The notes under the pieces are model-generated. The model was not told the DNA's origin. It was given only the letters and a program-made list of their open reading frames with translations, and made no database searches. 64,000 bases of DNA from Phytopythium helicoides. Taxonomy: Eukaryota; Oomycota; Peronosporomycetes; Pythiales; Pythiaceae. The translations under genes were made by a program, and so were the position numbers. The DNA lies in NCBI GenBank assembly GCA_024867545.1, contig JANFNE010000002.1:1-64000 (forward strand). The letters are read 5' to 3'. Every line of letters begins with the position of its first letter. Positions within the stretch are counted from its first letter, which is position 1. Of the stretch, positions 20,574 through 32,633 are shown piece by piece.

Positions 20574-23500
20574 TTACCGTCTCCGGTCTTTGTGGTGCAA
20601 GCTCTTGAGCGCAAGAATCTGGATGTCTCGACTCATCTCCTCCTGTTTCTTTTTAGAGCGGCTGATCTTCTTGATGAGCATCGAAGCACGTTTGCGGTAA
20701 AAATTCACTTGATTGAGGATCTCCAACGCCTCTTCTGGTTGCACGCGACCCGATCCTATACGGCTCATTCGTGGAGCAGCATTTACTCTGGCGGGTGGTG
20801 CAGCTCCACCAGCTACAATCTGCGTTAGGCTGCGAGGCGACCCAGCCGCAGCTACCGAACGGTGCTTTTTCCTCTTTACTCCATTCATGAAAAGTCCCAT
20901 ATGCAGCATCAGACCCTTGTTTCGGAGATTTGCAAACCATGACGGTTTACCCCCGCCGAAAAATGGCAAGCAACCATTTGGGTGCAGAGGAACGTGAGGA
21001 CCGGGAAGAGAATGCATCTCCAATGCAGCTTGTGAGTGGTCTCGAACAAAGATTGACGTATGTGCAATGCTGAGGGCGTTTGATGACCCACTGAACATCG
21101 ACTCGAACATCAAGAGACTGCCGTCTGTGCGGATAGAAGATGAATATCGGCGCAGAAGGCTTCCTTTGCGCTGGCACAGGCGGACAATGTAGGATAGATG
21201 CGTAATAGCAAGATCCCATTCGCTCTTCTCTACTGCCACAGCACCACGCATGAACTCAATACGGCTTCGCAGCAAAATGTAGTCCAACTCCGGTAACTTC
21301 CGCGTTCGGTGGGCGGCGTCCAGTATTTTATATGACGACTGGATACAATCTGTCGCGAAACTAAATTCCTTGAGCTCGATTGCACCCTCGCCAGCCTTAT
21401 GGTATGCGTCAATAGCAGCTCGATCATCACCCGATCGTGAGAGGTGATACCCAAGCACAGCATACTGCAAATGCATATTGCTATTGCTTGGAGATGAGTT
21501 ACCAATGCTGTCGTTTTGGCGACTCCCAACCAAGTCTTGCACGTTAGAAGCTGATGGTGTTCGTCGTAGCTGTGCAGACATGCGACGGTGTGTGCCGGTA
21601 ATGACCTCTCGCAAATGATCAGCATACAACCCGTGAAGCATCTTTCGTTGTGAAGGTAGCATCGTGTCATATACTACTAGTCGCATCTCAGTGGAGTTGA
21701 AAAAGAGCACTTTGTTGTGGTCATCAATGGTGATGATACCGTTCTTCTCGCAACCTGCAAGTGCCACGCGCACTTGTAAAAGTGGGGAAAGAGACGACTC
21801 CGATTTTGGAGCTTTGAGTGCGATACCTGGTATTTCAGACATGCTGTCCTTCCGATCAGTGTTTATAAATCGAGAAAGAATCCCATTCAGCACTTTCTGC
21901 TCGATCGGATCAGGATTCACGCTCATGATTTTGAGTGTCATGTGTGCCAGATCGTCAAGCAAATCAATGCACGACATGACTCGCACACGGGTATGCTGTG
22001 GCACTTGTGTATCTAAATCGTCGAGGTCGTGAAGGATTGCAATGTTGCCCGTCTGAGGGTCCACTTGAATATAATTTGCTTCTATCATTGAATTCATCAG
22101 CTTGATCAGTGCAGCCGGGTTGCCATCAGTCCGCGTATACACGAAGTCCAGTAACTGGGTGTCCATTATCGCGATGTGGTAGTATTGGCACAAAAACAAG
22201 CTTGTGATCTGATAGGAAAAGAATCGAATCTCCATCTTCTTTACAGCAGTGTTGCGCTCAAATAGCTCAAAAGCCGAATGGTGGTACGACATTTGACCCG
22301 CTCGTGTGGCAATCAAAAAGTAGACTCCTGGAAGATCTTCAACTATACGACGAATCAAGGTCCAACTCATCGGATCAATCCACTGTGCGTTGTCAAAAGT
22401 GAGCAAGATGGGTTTGTAGGTGCTTACGGCCTCAACAATCAGGAACAGCACCTCCTCCAGGATTTTCGAGCGCTCTTCTCCTCTTTCCAACAATATGGAT
22501 TCATCTAGTCCTCCAGCCCGGGCATGGGGAAGGAGATCGTTCAGAACGCTTAACATCGCGCGAGAAATGCGATGTGTAAGCAATAGATATTTGAGAACTG
22601 ACGTGCGTCCAGTTCCAACAGCACTGCCATGGTAGTATTGGGGAGAAGTCGGCGCGATACCAGAGAGGTCGTATGCCTGTGCTGGCATCGGAGAGTCCAA
22701 GTCTTCGTGAAAAGTCTCAAGCGTACTTACGTCGGATGTTCGAGTTCGGCGTGAAGCAGCTGTTGACCCCGTTGGAGGCATCTGCCCTTCGCTTTCTGTG
22801 TCGTCCATCGACATTCTTGAATAATTGTCATCGTCATTAAGTGTATCGTCAGAGTGACCTGATCCACCTCCCCCAGACACTAAAGCCCCTTCTGACGATG
22901 GTGGACGAATAGTCATGAGCATTAGCTCTCGAACTATTCCTCGCCACGCATGGAACTCTAGTGACGACTCGAGTGGATCTCCACTTCCCATGTAGCATCG
23001 GCTATTGTGATGTAAAAAATAGCGAAGCAGCATTGTTTTCCCTGTGCCACTCTCGCCCGATACAACTAATACTCGGTGAATCGCGTCCGATCGTTCCTGC
23101 CGTATCCATCGAGAGCCAAACAGAGGGACTTGCTCTACGATTCTATCACATCCATATGGAAGTGCATGCACGGTATCTTTCAAGTACGCAGCATCGAGCT
23201 TCGTCTTGATCTGATCGCGTTGAACACTGAACACACGGACGCTCTCGGATTTTCCCTTCACAGTAATTTCAGTTGCACTCTCGTACTGCACGAAGGACTC
23301 AGAGTTGTCCCGGGTGTTTTCGTCGCAGAGGATTTTTCCCACCCCGGCAGCAGTCATCAGTCGTGCCGCTAAATTAATCATGTCACCGACGACGGCGTAC
23401 TCTGCTCGAGCTTTACTCCCAACTGAGCCGCAGAACGCATTTCCTGTCGTTATACTGCCAATTTTTCATGTATCGTTAGTGCTATACAGACCAAGTGACC

Positions 23501-24967
23501 ACAATCGTATTCAAATATTTACCCAATCGACGCTGGAACACCTTTTTCCAACAAATAGCAAGCAAATTTGATCCCTCGAAAAGCTGAAGTAGGATGCAAT
23601 GACAAGGTTAGGAGAGGAGTTTTACAAAGAGAGCATCTGAAGAGGGTTTGGTACTCACCGTTGTCCTCATGGTAAAACGGAGGCAGCCCGATAGCAATGA
23701 TCGCGACTGCACCTTTGTCATCGATTACAAATTGACGTAGCGTACCTTGAACTTTGTATGCCGATTCCTGGATGACGCACATGTATTTGTGGATCTGCTG
23801 AAGCTGTGCTCGCGGGTCTTTAATATCCACAACACCATCAAGTCGCGCAAATACAACAGTGATATGGAGTGTACAGGATGTCAGCGTCAAACCTTTCTGC
23901 AGATAGGATGCAATGGTTCCAGGAACGTATGCGCGGAGAAACGGTATCAGGTCTTGCGAGGCTTCTATCCGTGGGCTAGTAGACTGTGTGTTGTGGGAAG
24001 ACCTTGACCTGGACAAATCAGGTTGACTTGAATGGATTTTGTAGTTTCCACCCGAAGACAGCTCCATATGCACTCCAGTATGCTCAAGTTCCTGGAAACA
24101 TGCGTCAAGCTCATTCTTCACCTCAGGCGATATCATCACCTCGCCTCTTTTTGCGTGCTGCTCGGCGAAGCTCATTTGCCTATTGGCGTCACCACTCAAA
24201 TAGAATTCCCATCGATTAAGAATGCCACCAACATGATTTCCAGTGACTTGGCTAGCGCCAATCCCGATATGCATTCCAAGCGTCGATAAATTCTCCTGTC
24301 CAGCCGACACAGCGTTGAGGACGTGTTGCGCCTCGATTGCACATCGTATCGCCCTCAGCGCAAGCTCCCCTACTGGGGTTTTCTTGCCTTCACTTATTTC
24401 CGTTTCCCACAATACGATGAGTGCGTCGCCTGCAAACTTGATGATGTCACCACCATGCTTGATAATGACATCTATCACCGGCTCCAGGCTTTTGTTCAGT
24501 GTTGTTGTCAAAGTCTCAACCGCGCTGCCCTGTGGTGCAACAGCAGGTTTTGTCAAACTCAGAAAGCTCAGCGTCTTGGATCCTCCCGTCGTCTGTGGCG
24601 ACGACACGGACGCCGTGCGTCTTCGTTCTCTCATGATATTGGTCGGCTCAACTGTCTCCACTTCTTCCCCTATGCTCCCTCCCCCAGAGGACGTCCTGTC
24701 ATTCCTGCCACCGTTGGGCACCGACGGCAGCGAAGCTCGGTGTCTCTCGTGGCGCATGGACCCCTCAGCTTTGATCTTGTCGCGCTCATCCTCACTGAGC
24801 TTGCTGCCGAGCGAGGAGAAGCCCGAGAGGTCGAATAGCGCGACGGCGGCCGCAAAGTCGACAGCCTCGGGGCCCTGGAGGTGCTGCGGGCGCCGCACGA
24901 AGCGCGAGGCGACGATGCGCGGCACGTGGCGCAGCAGCACGTGCAGCTCCTTGGTCTGCGGGTCCAT
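20574..24967 (-). CDS. Soluble adenylyl cyclase-like protein (two cyclase domains plus NTPase module)
   Basis: Exons 24967-23659, 23583-23523 and 23454-20574 join in phase to 1416 aa. Cyclase domain 1 shows the metal Asp at 46 (FDLSGF) and the Lys/Asp pair of IIKFAGDAL (K177, D181). Between them is a Ser/Arg-rich insert of about 80 residues. Domain 2 (~380-490) has RQFVIDDKGAVAIIAIGLPP and GDMINLAARL. An AAA/NACHT-like P-loop, GESGTGKT, lies near 590-597. A long helical-repeat C-terminus follows. This order matches ADCY10-type soluble cyclases, which make cAMP and are often bicarbonate-activated; regulation here is inferred. It is convergent with the DUF726 gene. Confidence 0.88.
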
Positions 24968-25361
24968 CGGGAGGCGCGCGGTCGTCGAATCGCTAGGCCC
25001 GCGCCCCGGTGCGCTCGCCCATGTTGCGCGCCCCACGACGCGCGCTCGCGGGCGTCCAGCGCCGCGCTATCGTCTCGAGGCCGCGGCTGGTGGAGGCGTC
25101 GATCTCGGTCGCCTGCAGCTGCGGTGTGGGCCGCCCAGCTATTCGCAGCCCGCGAAGAAGGAGCGCGACGGAACTATACTGGGCTTCCATCTTTAGATCG
25201 CCCGCTTCGAAGATTCATCCGAGTGGATGATGGCCAAAGTGGCTACAGTCGTTAAGTGCGGTTGACGAGAGAGGCGCACTTTTCGTCATCTTCACATACT
25301 ACATATAGTACTATTTGGTAAGTGCGCAGAAAAGGGAAACGAACTTAGCGAGCAGATTGCC
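24968..25361. promoter_or_regulatory. Divergent promoter region between cyclase and KTI12 genes
   Basis: These 394 bp lie between starts on opposite strands. The left part is very GC-rich, the right part (25280-25320) AT-rich. No specific element could be assigned. Confidence 0.4.
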
Positions 25362-26398
25362 ATGCCGCTCGTGGTGCTGTGCGGGCTGCCGGCAGCCGGC
25401 AAGTCGCGCGTGGCGGCGGCGCTGGCGGCGCATCTGGAGGCGGCGCAGGGTGGTGCAGTGCGGTGGATAACGGAGCAGAGCGTCCACGTGGACAAGCTGC
25501 GTGGCTATGACGGTGCGCGGCGAGCTGTGTGCGGCAGGAGCGGACCCGCAGCGAGACGCTTTCTGACGCGGGTGGACACCTGAGGACAGACGGCCGCGTG
25601 GAGAAAACGACGCGCAGCGCGCTGCGGGCCGCTGTGGAGCATGCGCTGAGTGGAGACGCCGTCGTGCTGCTGGACGCGCCCAACTACATTAAGGGCGTGC
25701 GCTACGAGCTCTACTGCCGCGCGCGCGCCGAGAGCACGACCTACTGCGTGGTCCGAGCAGCTTGGAGGCGTTGCGGCGATTGACCGTGCAAGCAGCTGAC
25801 TCGCATATGATGGCTCTAGATTTACGTGGACACGCCGCTGGGCGTTGCGCTGCAGCGGAATGCAACGCTGGACGCCCCGTACGACCCCAGCATGTACGAT
25901 GCGGTTTCCATTGTGATAGCAGAGCTAATAGGCTGACAGGGTTTCCGTGTCAACAGCATTGAGGCGATCTCCTCTCGGTTTGAGGTGCCTAGTGAGAAGA
26001 ACCGATGGGACAGCCCGCTGTTTCGACTGACACCAGAATCCATCGAGGCTGAAGGGATTCCGCTCGACGCGATCACTGACGCGATTGTCCACGGCAAAAC
26101 GGTGAAGGCTGGGCTGGCAACGAAAGCTGCACCAACAGTAGAGGCGAGCTTCACGCAAGAGCTCGACCGAGTTACCAGCGCCATCGTAGACGCTGTCATC
26201 GCGTACCAGCGCGATGGGAATGTTGCGGATGGAATGCAAGTGCCGCAGTCGACAACATCGCTGAGACTCGCGCGAAAGCTGACGACTGCGGAGGTCCGGC
26301 GTCACCGCAGACAGTTCATAAAGATCTCGCAGCTGCATCCGTGCGCTGTTTCAGCCATAGGAAACATGTTTGTCGAGTACCTAAACACGCAAGCGTGA
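25362..26398 (+). CDS. KTI12: KTI12, Elongator-associated P-loop protein
   Basis: The N-terminus MPLVVLCGLPAAGKSRVA has a Walker A typical of KTI12/PSTK. NYIKGVRYELYCRARAEST, NRWDSPLFRL and a C-terminal RRHRRQFIKISQLHP...FVEYLNTQ match KTI12. KTI12 supports Elongator-dependent tRNA wobble-uridine modification. Exons: 1 from 25362; 2 from 25538 to 25750; 3 from 25820 to 25893; 4 from 25957 to 26398. The exon 1/2 join is not resolved. Phase requires a donor at 25488 (50-nt intron), whereas the visually better GTGCGC donor at 25513 would give a 25-nt intron out of phase. The intron 2 donor is GTCCGA, also weak. Confidence 0.82.
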
Positions 26399-26457
26399 GT
26401 TTTGACAGCTGAGATTTAGAAGTACCGGAGGTTTTAGTTGTGCGGTGGTAGACACGA

Positions 26458-27737
26458 CTACTCTGCTCTCTCGAGCTGCGTGTAGTCTTGCCGCTCTACA
26501 AGCCGAGTGAGCATCGATAGCTCGCAAGACAGCGTTCCCATGAAGAGGAGCTGGCATACGATTGCAAAGGCTTCAAAGAACGCCTCCTGGACGGCTGTGA
26601 ACCCGATCGGATTTGGCCACACGCCGTTGACGCAAAGGAACAGCAATCCGACTGGATCATGTTGCAGAGAAAAACAAAGGTTAGCTGTCGTCAAATTGAG
26701 AAGCCATGATGAGAAGGCTAGTGCTTACACAGAAATGTCGACCCGAGTCCGGCCAGCAGCAGCAGCTTCCCCAGTGAGTATGCAGTAGCGAACTTGAGGC
26801 GCTTCCAACGCCTTAGAGCTGTGATCAGAGACACTGGCCGATCTCCAATAGATCCACAACTGGGAGCCGAGAGCGACCCAAGAGACTCCCCGCCCTTGAC
26901 GGCGTCGTTCTCGTGCAGAATCATTCTCCGTGCCTGGTGCACGGAGATTATCGTGCCCCACGCCGCAATGAAGAAGATGACGGTGAACGCGATGTGCGCA
27001 TCGTGGTAGTTGCGCATATCAAAGACCGCAAGTCCGAAAAGTGATGCAGCGGCCGTGGCGCCCGACAGCAGCCCAGTCAGCGCCACAATTTGCTGCATGG
27101 TCCTTCCAGCGCTGTGCACAGCCTGCCAGTCCCCTCTCAACTTGAGGAACCAGTAGAAAAGCGCCGCCGACACGAAAATGAGCACGGCCGTGACGCTCAT
27201 GCCGGTCGCGAAGGCGTATCCCTCGGGCTTGAAGGTGGCGGCGTACGAGAGCGTGGGGAAGTTGTCCGCGCAGCGGAAGTGGTAGGCGCACGCGAGCGCC
27301 TCAGTACTGAGCATCGTCGACACGCCCGTCGCGGGGATCAGCCACGCCAGCACGCCCAGGTTGTCCGTGCGCAGCGCCTGCGGGAACATGGAGGGCTCGT
27401 CTCGCAGCCGCTCGGCCGCCCTACTGCCGATTGTCGTCCGCCGCTCGAGCAAAAAGTCGGCGCGCGCGTCCAGCTCGTCGCCGCTGTCACTCGGGTCGCC
27501 GCTGTCGCTCGGGGCGTTGGCCGAGGAGCTGGAGCTGCTGCGCGACTGGCGAGACGAGCGCGCGCTCTCCTCGTCGCTGGCTTCGTCGCTGGCTTCGTCG
27601 CTCGCGTCCTCGTCGGACGACTCGTAGCTGCTCGAAGTGTCGGAGGACTCGCGAAGAGGGGAGGGCCGGTCCAGAGGGGTACACGGAGGGTTACGCTCCG
27701 GAAGGGGCTGCACCACCGCCGCCCTGGACGCGAGCAT
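26458..27737 (-). CDS. DRAM/Frag1-like multi-pass membrane protein with acidic N-terminus
   Basis: Exons 27737-26729 and 26651-26458 join in phase to 400 aa. The first ~125 residues are Ser/Asp/Glu-rich, with tandem ASDE units coded near 27570-27600. After this come about six hydrophobic segments, including LGVLAWLIPATGVSTMLS, MSVTAVLIFVSAALFYWFL, IVALTGLLSGATAAASLFG and IAFTVIFFIAAWGTIISVHQ. This is the Frag1/DRAM/Sfk1 layout (Golgi or lysosomal membrane proteins in other eukaryotes). The cytosolic acidic tail is not part of the family core. Function not predicted beyond membrane localisation. Confidence 0.7.
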
Positions 27738-27931
27738 GGAGGTTGGAGCTGTCGATGAGTGTTGCTGGGGGCGATGGAGCGACGGTGGGGAGGGCCTTGC
27801 AGCGCTGCGTTGGCGTCGAGGCGCGCATGTAGCGCGTAATTATAGATGCCACAGGAGATGACGAGGTTACGCTGACGTGGTGATGGGGGTACTCTGCGCC
27901 TTGAAGAGACGCGAAGAGCTAACTTTCCAAC

Positions 27932-28813
27932 ATGATCACGCCGACACGCTTCGGACTCAAGTACGCGCCGGTGCCGACGCTGGCGCTCGAGTATGAGGAC
28001 GATGTTGGTGGTGTGGAGGAGCCCGGCTCAGCGGCCTCGCTGTTCGTGCTACGTGAGGGTGAGCCGCGCCGCCGCGTCAAGAAGCTGCACGTCGTGGAGC
28101 TGCCCATGCTCAGCAGGGCGTCCGAGCCGCGAGCGATTGCCGAGCAGCTGCAGCGCGACAACAGTCGGTTCCTGGCGCCGAGTATTGTGAACGAGAACCA
28201 GCTCAAGCGGCTGCTCGGCTTGCTCATTGAGCACTTGCAGGCTGTGCAGCCGGATGTAGCAATTGATGCAACAACGCCTGTTGCCAATCCAACCGGTGAA
28301 AAAACGCCTAGTGTTGTCGATATAGAGGGAGACCGCGAAGAAGGAGACGAAGAAGAGGAGCAGGAGGAGAGCTTCGTTGAAGAGTCGATGGCAGAGTCGT
28401 CGCAGGCACTGGAGTCGTCCGAAGCGCCGAGTGAGCCGCCTTCGGCACGACCTGCTGAGAGTCTACCGAGTATTGCACCTGCGGTCTCTGCACGAGGCAC
28501 TTTCCTGTCCCAAGAAGAAAGTGAGAGCGAGGAAGAGCAAGAGAAGGAAGCAGAACAAAGTCGTACATCCGATCAAGATCACCACGGTAATACGGATGGG
28601 GAGCAGTATGAGAACCCAGACAAAGCAGCACCAGCAGAGCCACCTGCTGCATCAGAGAAAGCCAAGCCCGAAGCTGCTGCGAAATCCGATGAAGGCGATG
28701 ACGACGAGAAGAAGAAGGCGCTCAAAAGTGAGTCGGAGGTTAGCGAAGAGGATATTCAGTCCGAGGAACTCGAATACTTTTCCGAGGACGGCAGCGACGA
28801 AGACTCGTTCTAG
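27932..28813 (+). CDS. CEP19: CEP19-like centriolar protein with long acidic C-terminus
   Basis: Single exon, 293 aa. The first ~110 residues follow the CEP19 pattern: TRFGLKYAPVPTLALEYED, RRRVKKLHVVELPML, AIAEQLQRDNSRFL and NENQLKRLLGLLIEHL. In animals CEP19 sits at the mother centriole and recruits RABL2 for intraflagellar transport entry. The rest is Glu/Ser/Asp-rich low complexity and ends SEDGSDEDSF, echoing the acidic CEP19 tail but much longer. It is divergent from the DRAM-like gene and convergent with the LRR/coiled-coil gene, with only 64 bp between stops. The orthology call is by eye and needs a profile search. Confidence 0.68.
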   Translation: MITPTRFGLKYAPVPTLALEYEDDVGGVEEPGSAASLFVLREGEPRRRVKKLHVVELPMLSRASEPRAIAEQLQRDNSRFLAPSIVNENQLKRLLGLLIEHLQAVQPDVAIDATTPVANPTGEKTPSVVDIEGDREEGDEEEEQEESFVEESMAESSQALESSEAPSEPPSARPAESLPSIAPAVSARGTFLSQEESESEEEQEKEAEQSRTSDQDHHGNTDGEQYENPDKAAPAEPPAASEKAKPEAAAKSDEGDDDEKKKALKSESEVSEEDIQSEELEYFSEDGSDEDSF

Positions 28814-28877
28814 TTACTTTTTTCAAACTTATAGTTTATCTCACATTTCAACTCAGGATCTACACACACTAGGACAT

Positions 28878-31800
28878 CTAGGGGGCGTCACGTTGCAGTT
28901 GTTCAAACAGAGATTTGATTTGGCGTAGATGCTCTTGTTTCATGTGGCGTTCGCGATCAATCTGTTCGTGATCAAACATAGCGTCAGTCTACTGTCACAG
29001 CATCGTTTGCTACCAAACAACGTGACCAATCCTGTCGGTTTCTGTACCTGAGCCAAGAGAACACGCATATCGTGATCGTTCTGAGCGTTCTTCTTTCGCT
29101 CAATCTCGATTGCGGCCCGCAGTTTGGTGTTCTGGCTAGCTACTATCTGCAAGTCGGAAGCTAGTGAGCGCTGCTTGCCCATAATTTCGTCCCGCTCAGC
29201 CTCCCACTCAATTCGAAGCCGTTCGCGCTGCTCTTCTGCGGCAGCTCGAGTTCGCTCAATTTCTTCGCTATTTTGCTCCATATGCTTTTGCAATCTTTTT
29301 CGGAATAATTCGTCTTGGTTCGTCAGTGCGGCGCGCATTTTCTCCATTTCTCGCTCAATAAAGTCAAGAGCAGTAGACTTTTGCTCCAGCGCACTGGTTT
29401 GCTCGTCAAGCTGTTCGCTCAGTGAGGCGATTTTTCGCTCCAATACCTGCTTTTCTGATTGAAGTGCAGTACATTTAGCCTCTTCATCCATTGCTCGCTG
29501 CGCAGAATCGTCCAGACCTGCCTCCAAGTCATCAAGTTGTGCCTGCATCTCGGCCATTTCATCGTTGAATCGGCTTTCAAGTTCATCCCGCTCCAGCCGA
29601 ATCTCGTTGATTTGCCGCTGCTGGTCGTTTAGCATGACGTCCTTGACTTTTATTGCTGCACGCAAATCATCTTCAAGTTTCTGCCACGCTTCCTTTTGCT
29701 CATCAAGTGCAGCAATCTCCGATCGAAGTGCATCCTCTCGAGCCGTTGACTCGTTTAATTTCCCCGACAGCTCAGCGATTTGCTTGTTATCGATCCTCAG
29801 ATTTTCCACAGACCGCTCTAGCTCAAGGCACCGATCTTCTGCCTCACGTAATTTACGTTCGAAGTTGTCTGCGCGCTTGATGTCTTCAGCGTAGAGTTTC
29901 TGCTTGTCGTCGGCGAGAATAGCTTGAATCTTCTGGATTTCTGCTCTGGCCCCAGCTTCGCGTTTACGACTCTGGCTGTACGCGTCTTTATAGCGCCGGG
30001 CTTCTTTCACGACTTCGTCGTACCTGTGCTGCAATCCTTGAATTTGCTGAACGGTAAGCTGATGCTCTCTGCGAAACTCCATCTCAATTTGAAGGATCGA
30101 AGCTTGCAACTGCTTATCATACAAGTCCTGCTGTTGCTGAATGAACTTGTCTTGGCGATCCATTGATTTGGCGTGCTGTGCCTTGATCTCCTCCACCTCG
30201 CTTTGCTTTGCAAGTAAAGAACGCTTGAGCTGGTGTATATCTTCATCTTTTTCGATGCATTTATTGTATACAGCTTCAAGATTGGTCTGGAGCTCTGTAA
30301 CCTGCTTTTCCAGCTGTTTGGAGCGTCGTTGGATTTCTTCTGTGTGCTCCTTGTAGCTTGTTGCTTCTTGGCTAAGTTGTTGCGACACCGAGGAGTTGTC
30401 CACTTGCCGGCGCTCAATTTCCATTCGAAGAGATGCGATTAGCCCTTCGTTTTTAATTCGGTTAGAGTTACTGGTGGCCAGCTCTGTGGCTTGAGCTTGA
30501 ACTATGCCAGTCAGTTTTGCAACCTCTGCGTTTGCAGTTGCGAGCAATTTCTCAGCCTCTTGCTTACTTCGTTCAAGTACAGAGAGAGCTTCAGTATGCT
30601 CGATGTTCAATGCCGATATCTTTTGAAGCCACTCGTGATCTTTAGTTGTTAATGCATTCTTGATCTGTCTGAGCTCAGTATCGAATACTTCTTGCGCCGC
30701 CTTTTGTTCATGCTCTTTCATTCCAAGTTGATCCGTTAGCTTTGCCAGCGAGCTTTCGGCTTTGTCAGCACGAGCACTCGCTATCTCTAGCTCCGTCTTG
30801 AGTGCAGTTACTTGTGCTTCTAACTCGTTTTGACGATCTGTGAGACGATTTTCTCTCACCAAGAACTCTTTCTCTGTTGCAGCGAATGCAGACTCGCGTT
30901 CGCTCAGGATCCGTTCACGTTGAGCAAAAGTCAATTCTGCTGGATCAGAATCTGTATTCATTGCCGAGTCAACCTTGACAACATCAATGCGCTTTGGGGT
31001 TTGAGGTGAAGTAGCAACACTGACACCAATCGCAGGAGACTTGATTGTGACTGGGATGGTTTGGACTGCGCGATCTGTTGCCTCTACTCGATTTTGGCGT
31101 CCTAGTGGGCTTGGAGTGCCTGCAACTCGGTTTGCATTAACGAATCTTCGATGTCTCGCAACAGCATGGCTACCTTGAGCGGTTAGAGGTGAAGGTGATG
31201 GTTCGCTTTTGCTTGGACTGCCAGCAATACTGTTTGCATCTCCTCGGCGATTGCTGGTAGCAATTTTGCGGAAAATGGACCGATACTTTGGCATGGGAAC
31301 ATTGTCTACTTCCTTCAAGAGCTCAACTTCTTCCTCATCGAGATACTTGACAAAGGGCAGCAACTGCGCAGTGGTTGAAGCAGTCGTTAGGCCCAGAAAA
31401 GTCTCATCTACCATATTTCTTCACCCACCTTGATCACGACATGCTGGTAATCATCAAGATCGCAAACAGGGTTGGCCTGGGACCCGTCTTGATTTTGCAG
31501 GCGTAGCTGAGAGAGTCTCTAAAGCATTGGGATGTTAGTCTCGTGAAGCGTCAGCACAACACAAGTAACACATTTGCATGTACCCTTAGACGCTGCAGTG
31601 GTGCCAACCCACTGAATTCTTCAATTTCGTTGCCACGCAAATCCAGATAGCGAAGCCGCGGAAACTTTACTGGTCGAGTCATGCCTTCTAATCTTGTCAA
31701 TCTAATCGAAAGTGAGATCGCATTCAATGGGTTAGTTGGCGCTTAGGGATGTCTTTCTCGGTGAGGTTATTCACCTGTTGTGAGCAAGTGACAACTCTTC

Positions 31801-32427
31801 TAGGCAAGGAAGCTGCGGGAACCCGAGCGTGGAATCAATACTGATTCAAATACCACAAGGAGAGAAGATTGTGAGCTGGTGGTGCTGAGTAATGGCCATT
31901 GCATCATGTCGATACAAATTCTGTAGCTCACCTGTTGGCGGACAAATCCAAAACGCGAAGATTCACAAGTGGCTCTAATGCATGGAACGACACTTCCTGC
32001 GCATCGGACCGACGACAAATATGACAACTGCCGCTGTTAATCTTCGTCTTACACCCGAAGTTCCCTGTGCGCTGCTACCTCAATGCAGTTGCTCGAAAGG
32101 CACAGTTCGACGACCCTGCAGCCAAATCACCTTATCAGTCTAGTCATTCAGCAAAATCTCTATCACTAAAAAATCATCTGCAGCACCTCGTGAACGTCTC
32201 GAGCCCGTCCATGGTCTCGACCTCGTTGCCATGCAAGTTAATTTGCTCCACGAGGTCGTCGCGATCATCGCCAAACGCCTGCGCCATTTCCCCAATTAAC
32301 GAAAGGTACATATGATTATCTGCCACTGGAGCTCGCCCACCACGTCGTCGACGCTCCGCACGCCCGCGTTCACGCGGCTGACGACCGCGCAGGCGTCGGC
32401 GTCGCCCGCTTCCAGCTCGAGTTCCAT
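28878..32427 (-). CDS. LRR plus long coiled-coil protein, LRRCC1/centriolin-like
   Basis: Nine exons: 32427-~32344, 32278-32187, 32115-32079, 31996-31932, 31840-31775, 31701-31584, 31518-31429, 31363-29048 and 28961-28878. All joins keep phase and give about 983 aa; the first donor is uncertain. The N-terminus has LRRs (VEQINLHGNEV, LVNLRVLDLSANR, LPCLEELSLAHNR, PRLRYLDLRGNEI), each exon covering about one repeat, capped by NPVCDLDDYQHVVI. From about residue 200 a Ser/Pro linker precedes roughly 650 residues of heptad-rich coiled coil. This order matches centrosomal LRRCC1-type proteins. It is tail-to-tail with the CEP19-like gene. Confidence 0.75.
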
Positions 32428-32633
32428 GTGGCGGTTTGCGGAATGGCGCTTCAAACCGTTCAAAATCATTATAATAGTCGAATTTCGGAAGGATTCGCCG
32501 GAATTCGACTAAAATGCGTAGCCATGACGATGACCAGCATGATGGTGGTGGTGCGGTGCTGGCTGCATGGCTACGGACGGACGCCTTCGACTGCATTAAG
32601 AATTGATACTGTATACCCTCTGGCAGCTACGCT

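Noticed and set aside
24243..25196. 317-codon plus-strand frame
   Set aside because: Antisense shadow of the first cyclase domain, which has conserved catalytic residues on the minus strand.
27560..27615. Tandem repeat in DNA as a mobile or CRISPR-like repeat
   Set aside because: It is an in-frame codon repeat for ASDE units in the acidic N-terminus of the membrane protein.
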